Source: Anthoceros angustus
Taxonomy: Eukaryota; Streptophyta; Anthocerotopsida; Anthocerotales; Anthocerotaceae
Reading direction: 5' to 3'
Assembly: GCA_010909165.1 (NCBI GenBank)
Contig: MU008191.1
Location: 310,001-374,000 of the forward strand
Length of the DNA stretch: 64,000 bases
Under the pieces are notes generated by a model. The model saw only the letters and a list, made by a program, of their open reading frames with translations, ran no database searches and was not told where the DNA came from. Below are positions 1 through 12,500 of this stretch, piece by piece (position 1 is the stretch's first letter; every line of letters starts with the position of its first letter). A program made the translations under genes and the position numbers.

Positions 1-3000
1 GACTTAGTTTACCAGAAAAGCGTGGGCTGCTTTATGTGCGTGGGTGTGAAATAATTGAAATGCATGATGAAGCTGGGCACCTTATGAATGACTTCACTGG
101 GAGAGTGAAAAGGGAGGAATGGAAGCCTCCAAAGGGGGAGGTGCGGACTGCTATTGTAGCTCTTGATACCGCCCAGTATCAGATGGATGTTGATGCAATG
201 ACAGACAAACATTCTGAGGATGTGTACAAGACATTCAATGTGCTGATGAGAAGAAAACCCAAGGAGAACAACTTCAAGGCAATATTGGAATCAATCCGTG
301 ACTTGATGAATGAGGACTGCATTGTCCCGGACTGGCTTTTAAATATATTCCTGGGCTATGGCGATCCAGGTGCTGCTCAATGGCGCAACATGCCAGATCA
401 GCTTGATGTTGTTGACTTCAAAGATACCTTCCTTGATGCTCAGCACTTGCGGGATAGTTTTCCCTCATGGGAGGTGAGTTATCTTCTGTGGCTAGCAATC
501 CACATGAGCTAATGGGTGCACGTGTCTGTGAGTTGGACTTTACTTAGAGAGTGCACCGGCCTTCATTGGTGGGTTACTTTGTCTGGTTCTTACTCGTGGC
601 GATGCTATTCTTGTTATTGGTTAACAGGTGCAGTTCATTAACCCTGATGGAGAAGAGGAAAGTACTCCCAAACCACCATTTCGTGTGACACTGCCCAAGG
701 GTAACCAGGTTTTGGGGTCAAAGATGAAGGGAGCAGGGAAAAGGAAACTGGTCAGCAGTGGTGAGGCGGGCATAACAGAGAAGGACATTGTAGTCGTAGA
801 ATCTTATGTGCCTCCAGATCCAGGACCGTACCCTCAAGACCAGCCCAGGAAAAATGCGGTGCTATTTACACCTGTTCAGGTATGAGTTGACTCTGTGCTG
901 TATTATTATTGATTTTGTAATGGACAGATTCAACTATGATGTTAGTCCGTGTTGCTGTTGGACTTACTGATGGAATATCTCTTATTTGTTTCGCCAGGTT
1001 GATGCTATATTATCAGGAGTACAACCAGGTTTGACCATGGTGGTTGGCCCTCCTGGCACGGGGAAGACAGACACTGCTGTACAGATACTGAATGTTCTTT
1101 ACCACAACTGTCCTTTGCAACGGACTTTGCTGATCACTCATTCTAACCAAGCTTTAAACGACCTGTTCGAGAAAATTATGCAGGTAATTTCGCTGTAGAG
1201 TGCTCATCATCATCTAGAGTGATATTTGCGAATTATTGTATGCACTAGTCGTATGTATGTATCGTTCTGCCTTCCTACTGAAGTAGTTGGGTCTTGGATC
1301 AGAGGGACGTTCCTGCACGGTATTTGTTACGACTCGGGCAAGGAGAGCAGGAGCTTGAGACAGAGTTAGATTTTAGTCGTCAGGGAAGGGTAAATGCAAT
1401 GCTTGCTCGGCGGCTCGAGCTTCTAGGTGAGGTTGAGCGACTTGCAAAGACACTCCAAGTGCCTGAAGATGCTGCGTACACTTGTGAGACGGCTGCACAC
1501 TTTTGGTTATTGCATGTACTTTCAAGATGGGAGGCTTTTCTGGCTGCCTGTGAAGCTGGTGCACAGAGCCCAGACATGGTGATGGAGCAATTTCCATTCA
1601 AAGATTATTTTTCGAACGCTCCGAGACAGCTGTTCACAGGGTCATCTTATGCTCTGGACATGCGTTCAGCAGAGGGATGTTTTAAACATCTTCAGACCAT
1701 GTTCCAAGAGCTTGAAGAGTGTAGGGCATTCGAGCTGCTTAAGTCTACAGCAGACCGTGCGAACTACTTGATGGCAAAACAGGCCAAGATCGTGGCTATG
1801 ACTTGTACTCATGCAGCTCTAAAACGACGAGATTTTTTGAAACTGGGCTTCAAATATGACAATTTGCTGATGGAAGAAAGTGCACAAATACTGGAGATTG
1901 AAACTTTCATCCCATTACTTCTGCAGAGACAGCAAGATGGTGCATCTAGGTTGAAAAGATTCATCATGATTGGTGATCACCATCAACTGCCACCCGTGGT
2001 CAAGAACATGGCATTTCAGAAGTACAGTCATATGGATCAAAGTCTGTTCACGAGGTTTGTGCGACTTGGTGTGCCGTATGTTGAGCTTAATGCACAGGGT
2101 AGAGCAAGACCCGGTATTTCCAAGCTTTACAATTGGCGGTACCGGAATCTAGGGGACCTGCCTTACTTGAAGGAGGAAAGGGCCTTCAATCTGGCAAATT
2201 CTGGGTTTGCATATGACTATCAGCTCATAGATGTTCCTGATTTTGAAGGGCATGGGGAGTCTGAACCCAGTCCTTGGTTTTATCAGAATTTAGGGGAGGC
2301 AGAGTATGTCGTGAGTGTCTTCCAGTATATGCGGCTCTTGGGGTATCCGGCAAACAAGATATCCATTCTCACTACATACAACGGCCAAAAGAGTTTGATC
2401 AGGGATGTGATTGAGAGAAGGTGTGCCAGACATCCATTGTTTGGCAAACCGAGCAAGGTAAGGAAATAGCTTGTGTGCAATTCGAGTGCTGTTCCTCTGA
2501 GTCAGTCTCACTGAACTGTTGGAGTTTGCAGATCACAACTGTGGACAGGTTTCAAGGACAGCAAAACGATTATATTTTGCTGTCGTTGGTTCGTACTCGG
2601 GTGGTTGGTCATCTCAGAGATGTACGAAGACTTGTGGTGGCTATGTCCCGTGCCCGCTTGGGGTTGTATGTTTTCTGTAGACGCTCGTTATTTGAACAAT
2701 GTTATGAGCTCCAGCCAACGTTTCAGCTGCTGCTCGAGCGCCCTGACAGACTAGCACTTGTGCTGGAAGAGAATTCTAGTCCAACCTCGAGGGTTGTCAC
2801 GGACACGGGTATGCCATACTTTGTCAGTGGCTTACAAGAGATGGCAGCGGTTGTGTCTAACAAGTTCAACTATCAGGTTGGTTTGTCATCCAGAAACTTC
2901 CATCCTGTTCAGACGTTGGTCGTCGTGTTATGACATGGGATCTGAGCTCGATGTGTATCGCAGGCGGAGATGGCTCGGTACCGGGCTGCTCAAGCTAGCA

Positions 3001-3302
3001 ATTACTTCATAGATGAAGGTGCTGCCGATGCTGGCGGTGAGCCAAAGGCAAATGGCAGTCATGAAGGTGATCTCGCCCCTGGTGTAGATTCAAGCAGCGT
3101 TCGGGATGCAGAGAAAGAGCAGGCCAGCATAGAGACAAGGTCTCTGGCGGCTATGGATGTCGATGCTGCTGATCTTAGTGGAGACACAGAGATGACTGCT
3201 GGGCCGGAGGCAGATGTAACGCAGTCTGCGGATGTAGTTCCAGGATCTGAGGTAGTGGATGGCGGCAGTGCGAGTCTGGGTGATGCAAAACTGGACTCTT
3301 GA
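1..3302 (+). CDS. AQR: AQUARIUS / intron-binding spliceosomal RNA helicase, 3' part (partial)
   Basis: The 5' end lies outside the window; the reading frame is open from base 3. Proposed exons are 3-473, 628-879, 998-1183, 1303-2457, 2532-2876 and 2964-3302; all junctions are GT-AG and keep the frame. The protein is the C-terminal half of AQR (EMB2765 in Arabidopsis), an SF1 Upf1-like helicase that binds intron RNA in the spliceosome and links splicing to snoRNP assembly in the nucleus. Visible motifs are Walker [10 protein letters not shown] at the start of exon 3, the Walker B-type [17 protein letters not shown] (exon 4), GDHHQLPP (motif III), DRFQGQQND and SLVRT (motif V) and AMSRAR (motif VI). 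The last exon encodes an acidic, low-complexity tail of about 110 residues that is poorly conserved in this family. Identification is very secure. Confidence 0.95.
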
Positions 3303-4143
3303 CCCTCCCACCTAGATGAGAGTGGCCCACGTCCAGAAAAGTCTTGACGGAGGCGCTAGGCGAGTTAAGGGTTGATAACAATGAATGGCCCCGGATTCTT
3401 CGTCATGGAGGCCGACATCTGACGCAGTGCAGATCGTGAGAGGTCTTGAATTGTATTGGAATTGGAGGCCGGGTGTGCTTTCTGCGCATTCCGTCGGAAT
3501 CCGCCTTGTTCAGCTTCCAAGGGACCATGATTTCGAGCAGAGGCTCTCTTTTAATATGCGCTCGGTCGTGAAGGCGATCTTGCGGCACGAATCTGGTGTC
3601 ATCTCCGTCCTTCTTGTTTTCCAGGCTCGTCTGCATCCGAGAGGTCGGTGGTGATAAGTTTGAACTGAGCGCTCTGCTCTTTCTTTGTCCATTCGGTAGG
3701 ATAAAACGTCATTTCTTCACCTGTCACCTAACCCTGGTTCACCTTTCACACGCAGTTCTGGTAGCCTTATCCATTTGCGGAGGTGGCGGTGGCTCCGGGA
3801 GGCAGCCTCACAACGGCTGCAGATTCCTCTCTCGCGGACTACTTTGCTTTTCTTCCCGTGCAGTCCCTCCTCCGCCATCTTTGCTGAATTTGCACGACTG
3901 CCACTGTGCTGTGTACCGTGCTCTGTTGTATAACTTGTCCCCGGAAGTCATCAACCAGTGTTTGTCCTCCTTGGCGTCTTCTGTCATATCAGTAAAGCGG
4001 TGGTTGCAGATCCTGCATGCTATTGAACGGTATCCTTGCGTAGACTACGGTCCACCTGTGTGCTCGACCGGGAGTGGAGCCGGTCGAGCTTCCCTGCATA
4101 AATCAATTTTTGCTCTGAGAGGACGTCGAACACTGCTTCCAAG
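3303..4143. other. AQR-SWEET intergenic region
   Basis: This 0.84-kb stretch presumably holds the AQR 3' UTR and the SWEET promoter. A 183-codon open frame (3596-4147) lacks any domain, does not resemble a known family and overlaps the SWEET start, so I do not call it a gene. No clear TATA box was recognised. Confidence 0.5.
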
Positions 4144-5638
4144 ATGATGCTCGCCATGTTTGTACTGGGGGTGATTGGTGCGATCTGCGAACCCTACATT
4201 GTCAATGTGTACTCCTGCCCTCGCCAATTGGACAAAATCCCCTTCAAATGACTCCCTAGAATCCGCGAATTTTGTTGAAACAGGGTGGGAACTCGCAGGC
4301 CTTGATGTTTTTCTCTAATTTGTTGCAGGAAACATCACTTCCATGTTCTTGTTTCTCTCACCGACGTGCGTATCTATACCAACAACCAATCCAGCCCCTT
4401 CAGAACTTGTATTTCCTGCACATAAGTTTGTAACTAATAGGTGGTCTGCAGGGATGGAATAGCGTGTCTGGAAGAAATTAATAGCCTGCTTTAAATTTGT
4501 GTCACAATTGAATGTGAGCTTGAAGCTTCTACGCAAACCGATAAAACAAGCAAATGACATTTCAATATTTCAGGCCGACTTTCTTGAGAGTCTTGAAAAC
4601 AAGGAGCACCGGAGAATACTCGGCTGTACCATATGTTTGCACTCTGCTGAATTGCCTGCTATGGTTGCTGTACGGGGCGGTGAAATCTCTCACTTTGGTT
4701 CTTACCATCAACGGAGCTGGCCTTGTACTGGAGGCGATGTACCTGATCATCTTCTTGGCTCTTGCTCCCAAGAAGGGCAAGGTAAACTCCTCATGGCGTT
4801 CAAATTCCCGCCGATCTTTTCCCATCACAACAGTGAATAATCACTGCCGTGCTCTCATAAACGCGATTATTAGTGAGCCTTACGCATCTACCCGGTTTCA
4901 TTGTATGCAGCTTCATGTCTTCTACATGCTCCTGGCCGTGTCTGTATTCTACGCGATTCTGGTTTTGGTGGTGGTGTTTGCGTTGCCCAATGACTCACAA
5001 GGTGTAGTTGTAGGATCCATTTGCGTAATTATTGGGACCTTGATGTATGCTTCTCCTCTCGCAGCCATGGTAAGCTGCTATCTCAACTTCAATGATCAAT
5101 ACAATGCTGAGCACAGCACTCCACAACTGTTACAAACAGCTAACGCATGTTCTTGTTTCCACCAGAATCTGGTGGTGAAGACAAGGAGCGTGCAGTACAT
5201 GCCTTTTCTCTTGTCCTTGGCTTCCTTCCTTAACGGTTGCCTGTGGACAGCGTATGGATGCTTTGCAGCAGATGTGTTTATCATCGTAAGATGCTCCCTC
5301 GCCTGCCCTCGCAAATGCAGCGTAGCGAGAAACACCGCGTGTCCATACTGACATTTGTTTCATGCGAGTTGCAGCTTCCCAACGGCCTGGGAACCGTGTT
5401 AGGTGGAGTTCAGCTCGCGCTATACGCATACTACAAAAAGTATGGAGTCAAGGGCGGCATGGGAGAGGAGGAGACCGTCTCTCACGACCCGGAGCTTTGT
5501 GTTATCGAGTTCGATGAAAAGAAGATCATCATCAGCCCGATCAGTGCCGACCCAGAGAGGGCTCCTTCCCCTTCTCCTCCTCCTCCGGAAGCAACGGAAG
5601 CAACGGAAGCATCGGAAGCACCGGAACCGGAGAGCTGA
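4144..5638 (+). CDS. SWEET bidirectional sugar transporter
   Basis: Proposed exons are 4144-4177, 4329-4365, 4574-4781, 4911-5069, 5166-5285 and 5375-5638, giving about 273 residues. SWEETs are seven-helix uniporters, two MtN3/saliva triple-helix repeats joined by a linker helix, that move sucrose or hexoses across plasma or vacuolar membranes. The first repeat is read as GVIGNITSMFLFLSP, then PTFLRVLKTRSTGEYSAVPY and TLLNCLLWLLYG; the second contains SPLAAM, TRSVQYMPF and FLNGCLWTAYG; then LPNGLGTVLGGVQLALY. These are the classical conserved proline and asparagine positions. The first two exons are only 34 and 37 nt, and were placed because they restore the family N-terminus in phase. The tail ends in four imperfect three-residue repeats (EAT, EAT, EAS, EAP) encoded by 9-bp repeats. 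The start could also be the next methionine. Which sugar is carried cannot be told. Confidence 0.9.
5588..5634. repeat. 9-bp coding tandem repeat in SWEET tail
   Basis: The unit GGAAGCAAC is repeated about four times with drift (GGAAGCATC, GGAAGCACC) and encodes the EAT/EAS/EAP run at the SWEET C-terminus. A second 9-bp family (CATTCGCCATTCG type) lies just 3' of the gene at 5703-5738. Confidence 0.7.
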
Positions 5639-5992
5639 GCCTGAGGTGCTTCGCATTTAAAAGCGATTTCTGTGAGGAACGTTTCGTTTCTTGGTTGCCA
5701 CCGGCATTCGGCATTCGCCATTCGCCATTCGCCAATCGGAGCCGCTTTGAAGTGTTTTGCAAAGAAGGGACCTGAATCTGCATCAAGACTTCTGCGACGC
5801 CCTCCTAGCTCTCATGCACGGGGATTTGAAGGCTCTGTGTCTTGTAATGCTCAACAAAATTCTGCCGTTAGCCACTTGCGCAATTCGATACTTTACACTT
5901 GTCAATAATTGATACAGCTCCCAAACGGGAATCCACATCACTAGACGTGACAATAATTCAAGGAAAAGAATGACGAGGACCTTATTCGGCCT
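5639..5992. other. Convergent SWEET/ERO1 3' region
   Basis: Short convergent intergenic region that should contain both 3' UTRs. It holds the CATTCGC-type 9-bp repeat at 5703-5738; otherwise nothing recognisable. Confidence 0.5.
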
Positions 5993-8362
5993 CTACTGCA
6001 CGGAAAATTTTTGAAAACCTCCCACTCCGCCGCCCCTGGGCTTCTTGGACCTGGACCAGCTGCTCTCGTTTTGGATGACTTCCACATTCAGGGCCCCTTC
6101 TATCAGTCGTTCTGCTGTGGGCGCCATCTCTTGGACGTACTCAATTGACTCTGATAATCTTGACAGCAGGTTGAACAAGGCAATAACCTCATTCCGCTGG
6201 AGATGCAGCTGCCAAGCACATTGGAAGAGTGAGAACCTGCAAACAAAGGAAGGTGGATAGCAGATCTCAGATTACAAATAGGCTCACCTCGGTGCTTCGA
6301 GTATGAATCTCATTGTCCGCTGCAAACAAGATCTTCAGAGCCGTACCCAAACCTAGCACCTGTAGCTTACCCCACAGTCTACATTTCTCACAACCTACAC
6401 AGTCCATCAAGGCACTGCACAACTGCCAAGTCAGATCAGCCGTGCATCACGAAAACAACACTGCAAATATGATGTCCAGAGATGGGAGGTATGAACCACA
6501 CCTTATATTTCGGAAATGCTGCTGAATCTGCCCTTTCAGTTCAGCCCCATCTGCACCTTTCCACATCTGGGCTTCATTGAACGGAAGCGGACATGCCGAC
6601 CTCAGCTCCTCACTTTCGAGGAACTCCACAACCATCTGGTGTGTGGTTGCATCCTCTACCGGATCCCCAGTGCTGTACTCAGCTTGCGAGAGAAAGTCAC
6701 CAGCCTGTCAGAAAGAGAACAAGAGGGTGAGACATTATGTAGACATACGTTGTAACAAGTGAGTTGAACGAACATTCCTCCGTCAGAAGACACAGTACCA
6801 AAAGATCCAGAGACATTTGTGAATCAGAACCACTTCTCACCTTCATGATAGCTCTTAGGACAAAAAGGTAAGTGAAATACAAATTCTTGATCCGCCAGGG
6901 ATACTGCAGTACTCGCTCATAGAATAAGACTGGGTTGGGTCCCCACTGGACAAAAAAATATTAACATGAGCAATTGAGAAGAATGGCAGTGTATCTACGC
7001 ATACATCATTAAGCGGCTTTGCAAATCATTCACCTACTTTGTTTGTTGCCTCATCAAGAAGGTAGTCGGCAGCGATGTGTGTGGAAATCGATGTGTGAAG
7101 TCCTGAAATAAGGCGGAAAAACACTCGCCTTTCGGCGCAAGTATCTTCTGACTCATCTGATCAAGCAAAATGCAATCAATCATGAGCCTACTGACATTGT
7201 TGCTTTTCTTCTGAATTTCTTCTGAACATGTGACAAGCTTACTCACCGTAGAAGCAGTTCTCCTCGTATATAGCATTCCATATTCTGCGTGCAGAGGGTC
7301 CTGTGTAGCCCGTGTATCTTTCAGGATTACGAAGTAGATTCACGTAAGTCATTTCCCCTGCATCAGTCACACAGGTTGGGCAGTTAGCAAATCAATCCGA
7401 ACATCAAGCAACAGCGACAGCATACAACCCAGAAAGAATATTCACCTAAAACCATGATGTACTAACAGTGAACGGTTCACGAGATTACCATTGTCAGTTT
7501 CATCGTCGTAAGTCCACGGATTGTCCACTTCCATCCACCGCTTGAATGCAACATTGTCAAGAGTCCGATCGACAGTACCCTGTGGTTTGCCTTCTTGACA
7601 CACAGTATCCTCTGCTGAAAGGTGCCCCTTATTCCCCTTGAAAGCTTCAGGAAACTCATTGTCTGGACATTCACAGACACTGCAGTCCCTCAGACGGCAC
7701 ATGCCATCATCTGGCCAGAAAAGACAATCACACCATAGTCGTACCTGATTCATAGCGAGACACGGTTACCTAGCCTGTCTGAAACAAAAAACATCCACCA
7801 TGACAAAAGAAGGCAGATCTTACCTTAAAGTATCGGAAAAAAGGTTTTGTGACTAGTTCACGTAGGATTGGGCGAATCACATCATGATTCAGCTTAGTGA
7901 CAGTCTGATAGTCGCAACAGCAGTCCTCGACAACTCCGGTCAGATTCTGAAGTTGCTGCAAACAGACAAGCTGAAAACAATCAAACTACAAATTCCCACA
8001 AGCAATACACAATGATGAGCCTGAAGCCTACAAGCTGGATCCAAACCCTAGCTACCTTCCTTTGACTGGAATTTCTGAATAGCCGGCTGACACAAGCAAG
8101 GTTAACTGGATGTCGATGTACTGTAAGAAATTCTGGCCAAGGTAAGCTGGCGCTACACCGAGGAAACTGAAACTCGATTCAGTACCTTACAGCTGCAAGG
8201 CGGATCAGAAGCGGTTGAAGCCTTAAGAATAGGATTATAAAGCGGATGACGTGCGCCAGCCCATGCTATCGCGAGCACTGCTACCAAGGTGCTGATTACA
8301 ATAAAGGGCCGCACTCTGCAGGACGTCCTCCATTTGCTCACGGCCACATTCTCCCTCGCCAT
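5993..8362 (-). CDS. ERO1: Endoplasmic reticulum oxidoreductin 1
   Basis: Nine exons on the minus strand: 8186-8362, 7824-7955, 7489-7744, 7247-7357, 7038-7156, 6841-6945, 6502-6704, 6288-6414 and 5993-6208; about 481 residues, the usual ERO1 length. ERO1 is a FAD-dependent ER sulfhydryl oxidase that reoxidises PDI and passes electrons to oxygen. After a signal-anchor ([18 protein letters not shown]) come [16 protein letters not shown], the shuttle region [34 protein letters not shown], the helix [14 protein letters not shown], and the FAD-proximal active site [14 protein letters not shown]. All expected cysteines are present. The start chosen is the first ATG in frame (8360-8362); the frame is open upstream but lacks ATG. 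The C-terminus has a basic, glycine-rich tail. Identification is secure; exon edges are phase-consistent throughout. Confidence 0.95.
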
Positions 8363-9070
8363 TTCTCGTCTCCACCAACAATTAGAGTACCAGCATAGGT
8401 AGTCCAATTCGGGCTCCAAGATCTCAAGAACAGGTTATCGAGAACCGAAACCGATCCAAACAAGCACGACACTACTTCGGCATCCAAAGCCACACCTCCA
8501 GCTGGCCGCAGGGAGCAGAAGGAGAGCCAAACAGCAAGCGCCGTGCCATCCCCAGCTCGCCAGAACACTTCCAACCAGCTGTGGTCACCAATCGGCCCGG
8601 CTCAGCTCCCGCAACGGCCCACGGCCGAGTCTTCCACCGGCGAGCCTCACGCATCGCGGAAACACACGTGATTCGCAATTGGCAGAGGAACGAGTCCACA
8701 GGCGACGCGTCGAGGAAGGCGCAAGCTCGAAGCACCGGAGGAAGCAAGGACTGAGCCCATTGTGGCTGGCTTGGGCGTCACGACCGCGAAGCCGCGTCGC
8801 CTTGGCCCCGGAAGCGTCCAGAGACCCGAGGTTAGCCCGCAATTAGGTGCCACCCGATGAGATTAAATCGGTAGACCAAGCTGCCTCGTCGACAGGGCAG
8901 CCCACGTGGCGCCCGTGACCAGGTCACCTCTTATTAATTTTATTGTTAATGAACACGGAAATCTAAAATTACAAACCTACCAATACTGGTCAAACTTATA
9001 CCAAGACATACTTGTAAAACTCTAGCTATTCTTTCAATCACCATCATACCATAATTTGTAAAACACAAAG
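8363..9070. other. ERO1 upstream region
   Basis: Promoter/5' UTR space of ERO1 and 3' flank of the XS-domain gene. The ERO1-proximal half (8363-8935) is GC-rich; composition flips to AT-rich at about 8930, where the first AT island begins. Several minus-strand open frames in the GC-rich half show no family resemblance. Confidence 0.5.
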
Positions 9071-12000
9071 CTATTCTTTCATCACCTTTTGTAAGTGTTC
9101 AGTTCTCCAAAATACAAGTTGCCTTTTTGGATCAATGCCCTCCAGAGTAAGAGGTTTTGCAAGATACCCATAGAGAATGAGCTTAGCTTGATTTTTCTCA
9201 TCGATTCTTACAAGATCGATGGTCTCCTTCAATCCAGTTTCAGTTTTTGGAAGACTTTTCCAAACCGGACGAACTCTAATCCAATCAACGAAACCACGAC
9301 CATGGGAAGAGAATTGCTTGTGAAGATTATTGGCATCTTGCCAACCCTCCTGAGTAGGTGGAAATCTCAACAATACCTTGCCTCTATGCCCATGTTTGCC
9401 CATAATTGGAATGAATGATCCATTGCCTTTGTATCCAAGATCTAAAAAAACATACAACACAAAAATATAAGAATGAATAGATGTTTATTAGAGTTAAAAG
9501 CTTTGTTATGTGGAACCTAAGTGCATTTGTATGTGTATTCCAAGAGAACCAACCTTGAAGCATTAGACTTAGCTCAAAGTCGTTCAAGCCTACCCAACGT
9601 TTCTTCACATGACGAATCCGAGCATTTTCAATTATCACCATAGGAGGCCATACTATCTTCCTATGGTGATTTTTTCTAATGCCAGTCTTTGTTATCAATG
9701 CTGCACATTATATGAAACCACACAATAAATAGAAAATACAAAGCTTCATAAAAATAAAATAAATAATATATTTTATACAATAATACTTTTGGAAACAGCC
9801 TCATACTTACCAGCCATATCAATAGATTTTCCTACGTGGTCTAATCCCAGAACATCACATATTGCTCTTGCATATCCACGATGCTCTGGAAGTTTAGGTG
9901 CTTTAATTGCATGTCCATGTGCTACTAGAGATGGTACATCATGAAAGCTCTCTTTCCTGAAGTAGGCAAGGAATATATTCTCACTCAATAAATCTCATAC
10001 AATAGGAAAGGTCTCGTTTCTCAAAAAAGCAAAGAATATGTACTTACTTAATATATCCCATTAAATATATTATACCTGTTTAAGCTTTCACAAACATGAC
10101 AAAATAAATTTGTGCTGGTTTCCAAATCTATTTTCACAGAGTCATTATTGGTCAAAAAATTTGTAAACTCGACAACAGCCTTTTCTTCTCGTTCAAACAT
10201 TTCTTCATCATAGTCATTGGCTTCCTCTATGACCAAGGTTGTTTGAGGTGATTTTGGCCTATTTTGTTCCACTGAAGATCTATCTTGGACATTAATTGAT
10301 TTTACAGGTGATTCGACTTGCTCTATTGATGATCCATAGAGAAAGTTGGGTTTCCATATCAAGTGGGCATGTTTCTTCTTCGAATTCTTGTTGTAATCTG
10401 TATTATTCTGGTCACTTCTTTTACTGCTTGTAAATGCTTTTCCTTGAGAAACAGGTTCAGTAGTATTACTAACAGTTGTCGCATCACTACACTGTGTGTC
10501 ATGTTGATCCACTTCTTGCAATATGCCACAATTTTGCTCTATTCGTTCAAATTCCAATGAAGTATGCGAAAGTTCATCAGATATGCCATTATTACAGGAA
10601 ACTTTGGGTCTTTTTTTATCTTTATAATTGTTTTCCCTCTTATCACTTGATGCATTCTTTGTATCGCCATTGCTAGAACAAACAACTCCATGTTCATTTG
10701 AAAGAAGTTTGAGATTACTGTTAGCCTCATCCCATGTCTCCCTTAACCTCTTCTTTTTATGTGCTTGTTGCTCATGATTAAGTGCATCTACAAGGTAGTC
10801 AAAATCTTCAACCAAAATAGTTCCATCAATTTTTTCTGTCATGCTTGACATGTTGGTGATGATCTTCTCCGCGTCCTGGTTTGTGCTTGTCAAAAACATA
10901 TTTTTCTTCCCATATTTTTTATCATAATTTTCTTTACATTTCTTTTGACCACATCTTAACCAATTGGTACACACATCATGAGGACCATGTCGGTATTGTT
11001 CGTCAATAATATGCTTTTGCCCATTCTTCACACTCACATGTTGTAAGGGAGAATAATCTGGGGCTTCTATACTTGGACTTGGAATCTCAACAGAAAGTCT
11101 TTTATACTTGTTTTTTTGTTCTAAAATATGATTAAATGAAGGAAAATTTTGGGGAATTTCATTTTGTTGCAATCCAAAATTTTGGTTTGCATCATGTGAA
11201 CTAGATGGTTGGACATGACAATCTCCTATATTTTTAAAATATGTATTTTGAACAAAAGATTTGTTTTCACAATTTCGAAAATCATTCATGGGCCACAAAC
11301 CTGGTTTAGGCAAAAGTTCTCTTGGAGCTTTCAAAGTATTTGCTTCACTAAAGAACCAATTGTTTTCTTGACCAACTACCAAATTACTTAAATTTGTGTT
11401 AGACTCACCATTAGCTAATGACTTCCAAGTACCAAATGTATTGGCTGGGTTGCTACAAAACGCTCCCTGGTAGCCTTTGTTAACTGCATCAACTTCAACA
11501 GAGTACATGGGGAGGTTATACTTTCTTTCCTCAAAATCTTTATTAGGATTCGAGCAAAAGTGAGGATTAATATCACTAGATTGAAAAACATTGTCAATGG
11601 ACTTAGCTCTTAAGTTTTGAGGAACAAGTATATCAGACAAACTTGGAGTATTGAATTTTAGCCCGTCCACTTGGATCATTGAAGGGTAAGCAAATTCATC
11701 ATATGTTGGTAGTTTTAGTGGTCTCTTACTTGACAAATCCTTGTTGGCATCTAGAAAACTGTCTTGAGGGAATCTATCCAAAACAACCACACCCGAAGTA
11801 ACTTGGTTGCCACATTTATAAGGAAGTATATTCTTTGGAAAGATTGGACAAAAATTCTGATCTATACTTTTTGACCCAATATTGAGATCACTCTTCAGCA
11901 ATTCAGAGTACGCACCCGCATTTGAAAATGAAGTTGAGCTATATCTAGTATCTAAAGCACTTATAGGTGTGGACTTGGGATGGATACAAGATGTTATGTT

Positions 12001-12411
12001 TGTATCTAACCCACTGGAGACGTAATCTAATCCATCTAATCTAGAAGTTAAGGTAGTCATGGGGTTCTGACTTACAACATTTTGAGGCATAGAAAAAAAT
12101 CTGTGGCCTGAAAGAGTATCATAGTTTTCCTTTCTCGTTTCATTGAGATTAGAAAAAGTGGGATTGATGGCAGCACTTTGAGTGAGAGGATTCCCCAGAA
12201 GTAAAGAAGACACGTTTTGTGTGATTGTCTGTCCCATCATGCTTCCATCATTCATGCTATAAACTCCACCATATGATGTGCCATTTGCAATTGGAACTTT
12301 TTTTTCCAAAAGAGTTGCCACTTCATTCACTCTAAAACCAATCTCCATGTGACCATTCACTTCAACAGCAAATGGAGAAAGCCCATAGGAAGAATATTGT
12401 GAGTCCATCAT
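9071..12411 (-). CDS. XS-domain protein (SGS3-related) with long N-terminal extension
   Basis: Exons 10076-12411, 9811-9956, 9554-9700 and 9071-9441 join in phase to about 999 residues. The last two exons encode an XS domain: IVWPPMVIIENAR, KRWVGL, GHRGKVLLRF, ANNLHKQF, GRGFVDW and LYGYLA are the expected conserved blocks of this RNA-binding fold, known from SGS3 and FDM proteins of RNA silencing. Just before it is a zf-XS-like segment (CHVCES, then LVAHGHA, EHRGYARAICDVLG). No XH domain or obvious coiled coil follows. The N-terminal 740 or so residues, all in exon 1, are rich in Asn, Ser and Lys and have no domain I recognise. The start is the tandem ATG at 12406-12411; the frame stays open upstream without ATG. 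The whole gene is much more AT-rich than its neighbours. XS/zf-XS identity is firm; a role in siRNA or RNA-directed methylation pathways is inference. Confidence 0.82.
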
Positions 12412-12490
12412 ATCACCACCACATTCCACTTCAATCCTCTCGAAATCGTGCAACCAGCCTCCTTTGAACAAGACTATACTGAGTGGCTCC

Positions 12491-12500
12491 CTATATATAA
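12491..12500 (-). promoter_or_regulatory. TATA box of the XS-domain gene
   Basis: TTATATATAG on the minus strand, about 80 bp upstream of the chosen ATG. This leaves room for a start site about 30 bp downstream and a short leader. It supports the ATG at 12411 rather than a distant upstream exon. Confidence 0.45.

Noticed and set aside
3596-4147. 183-codon open frame before SWEET
   Set aside because: No domain, no family resemblance, and it overlaps the SWEET start codon in another frame.
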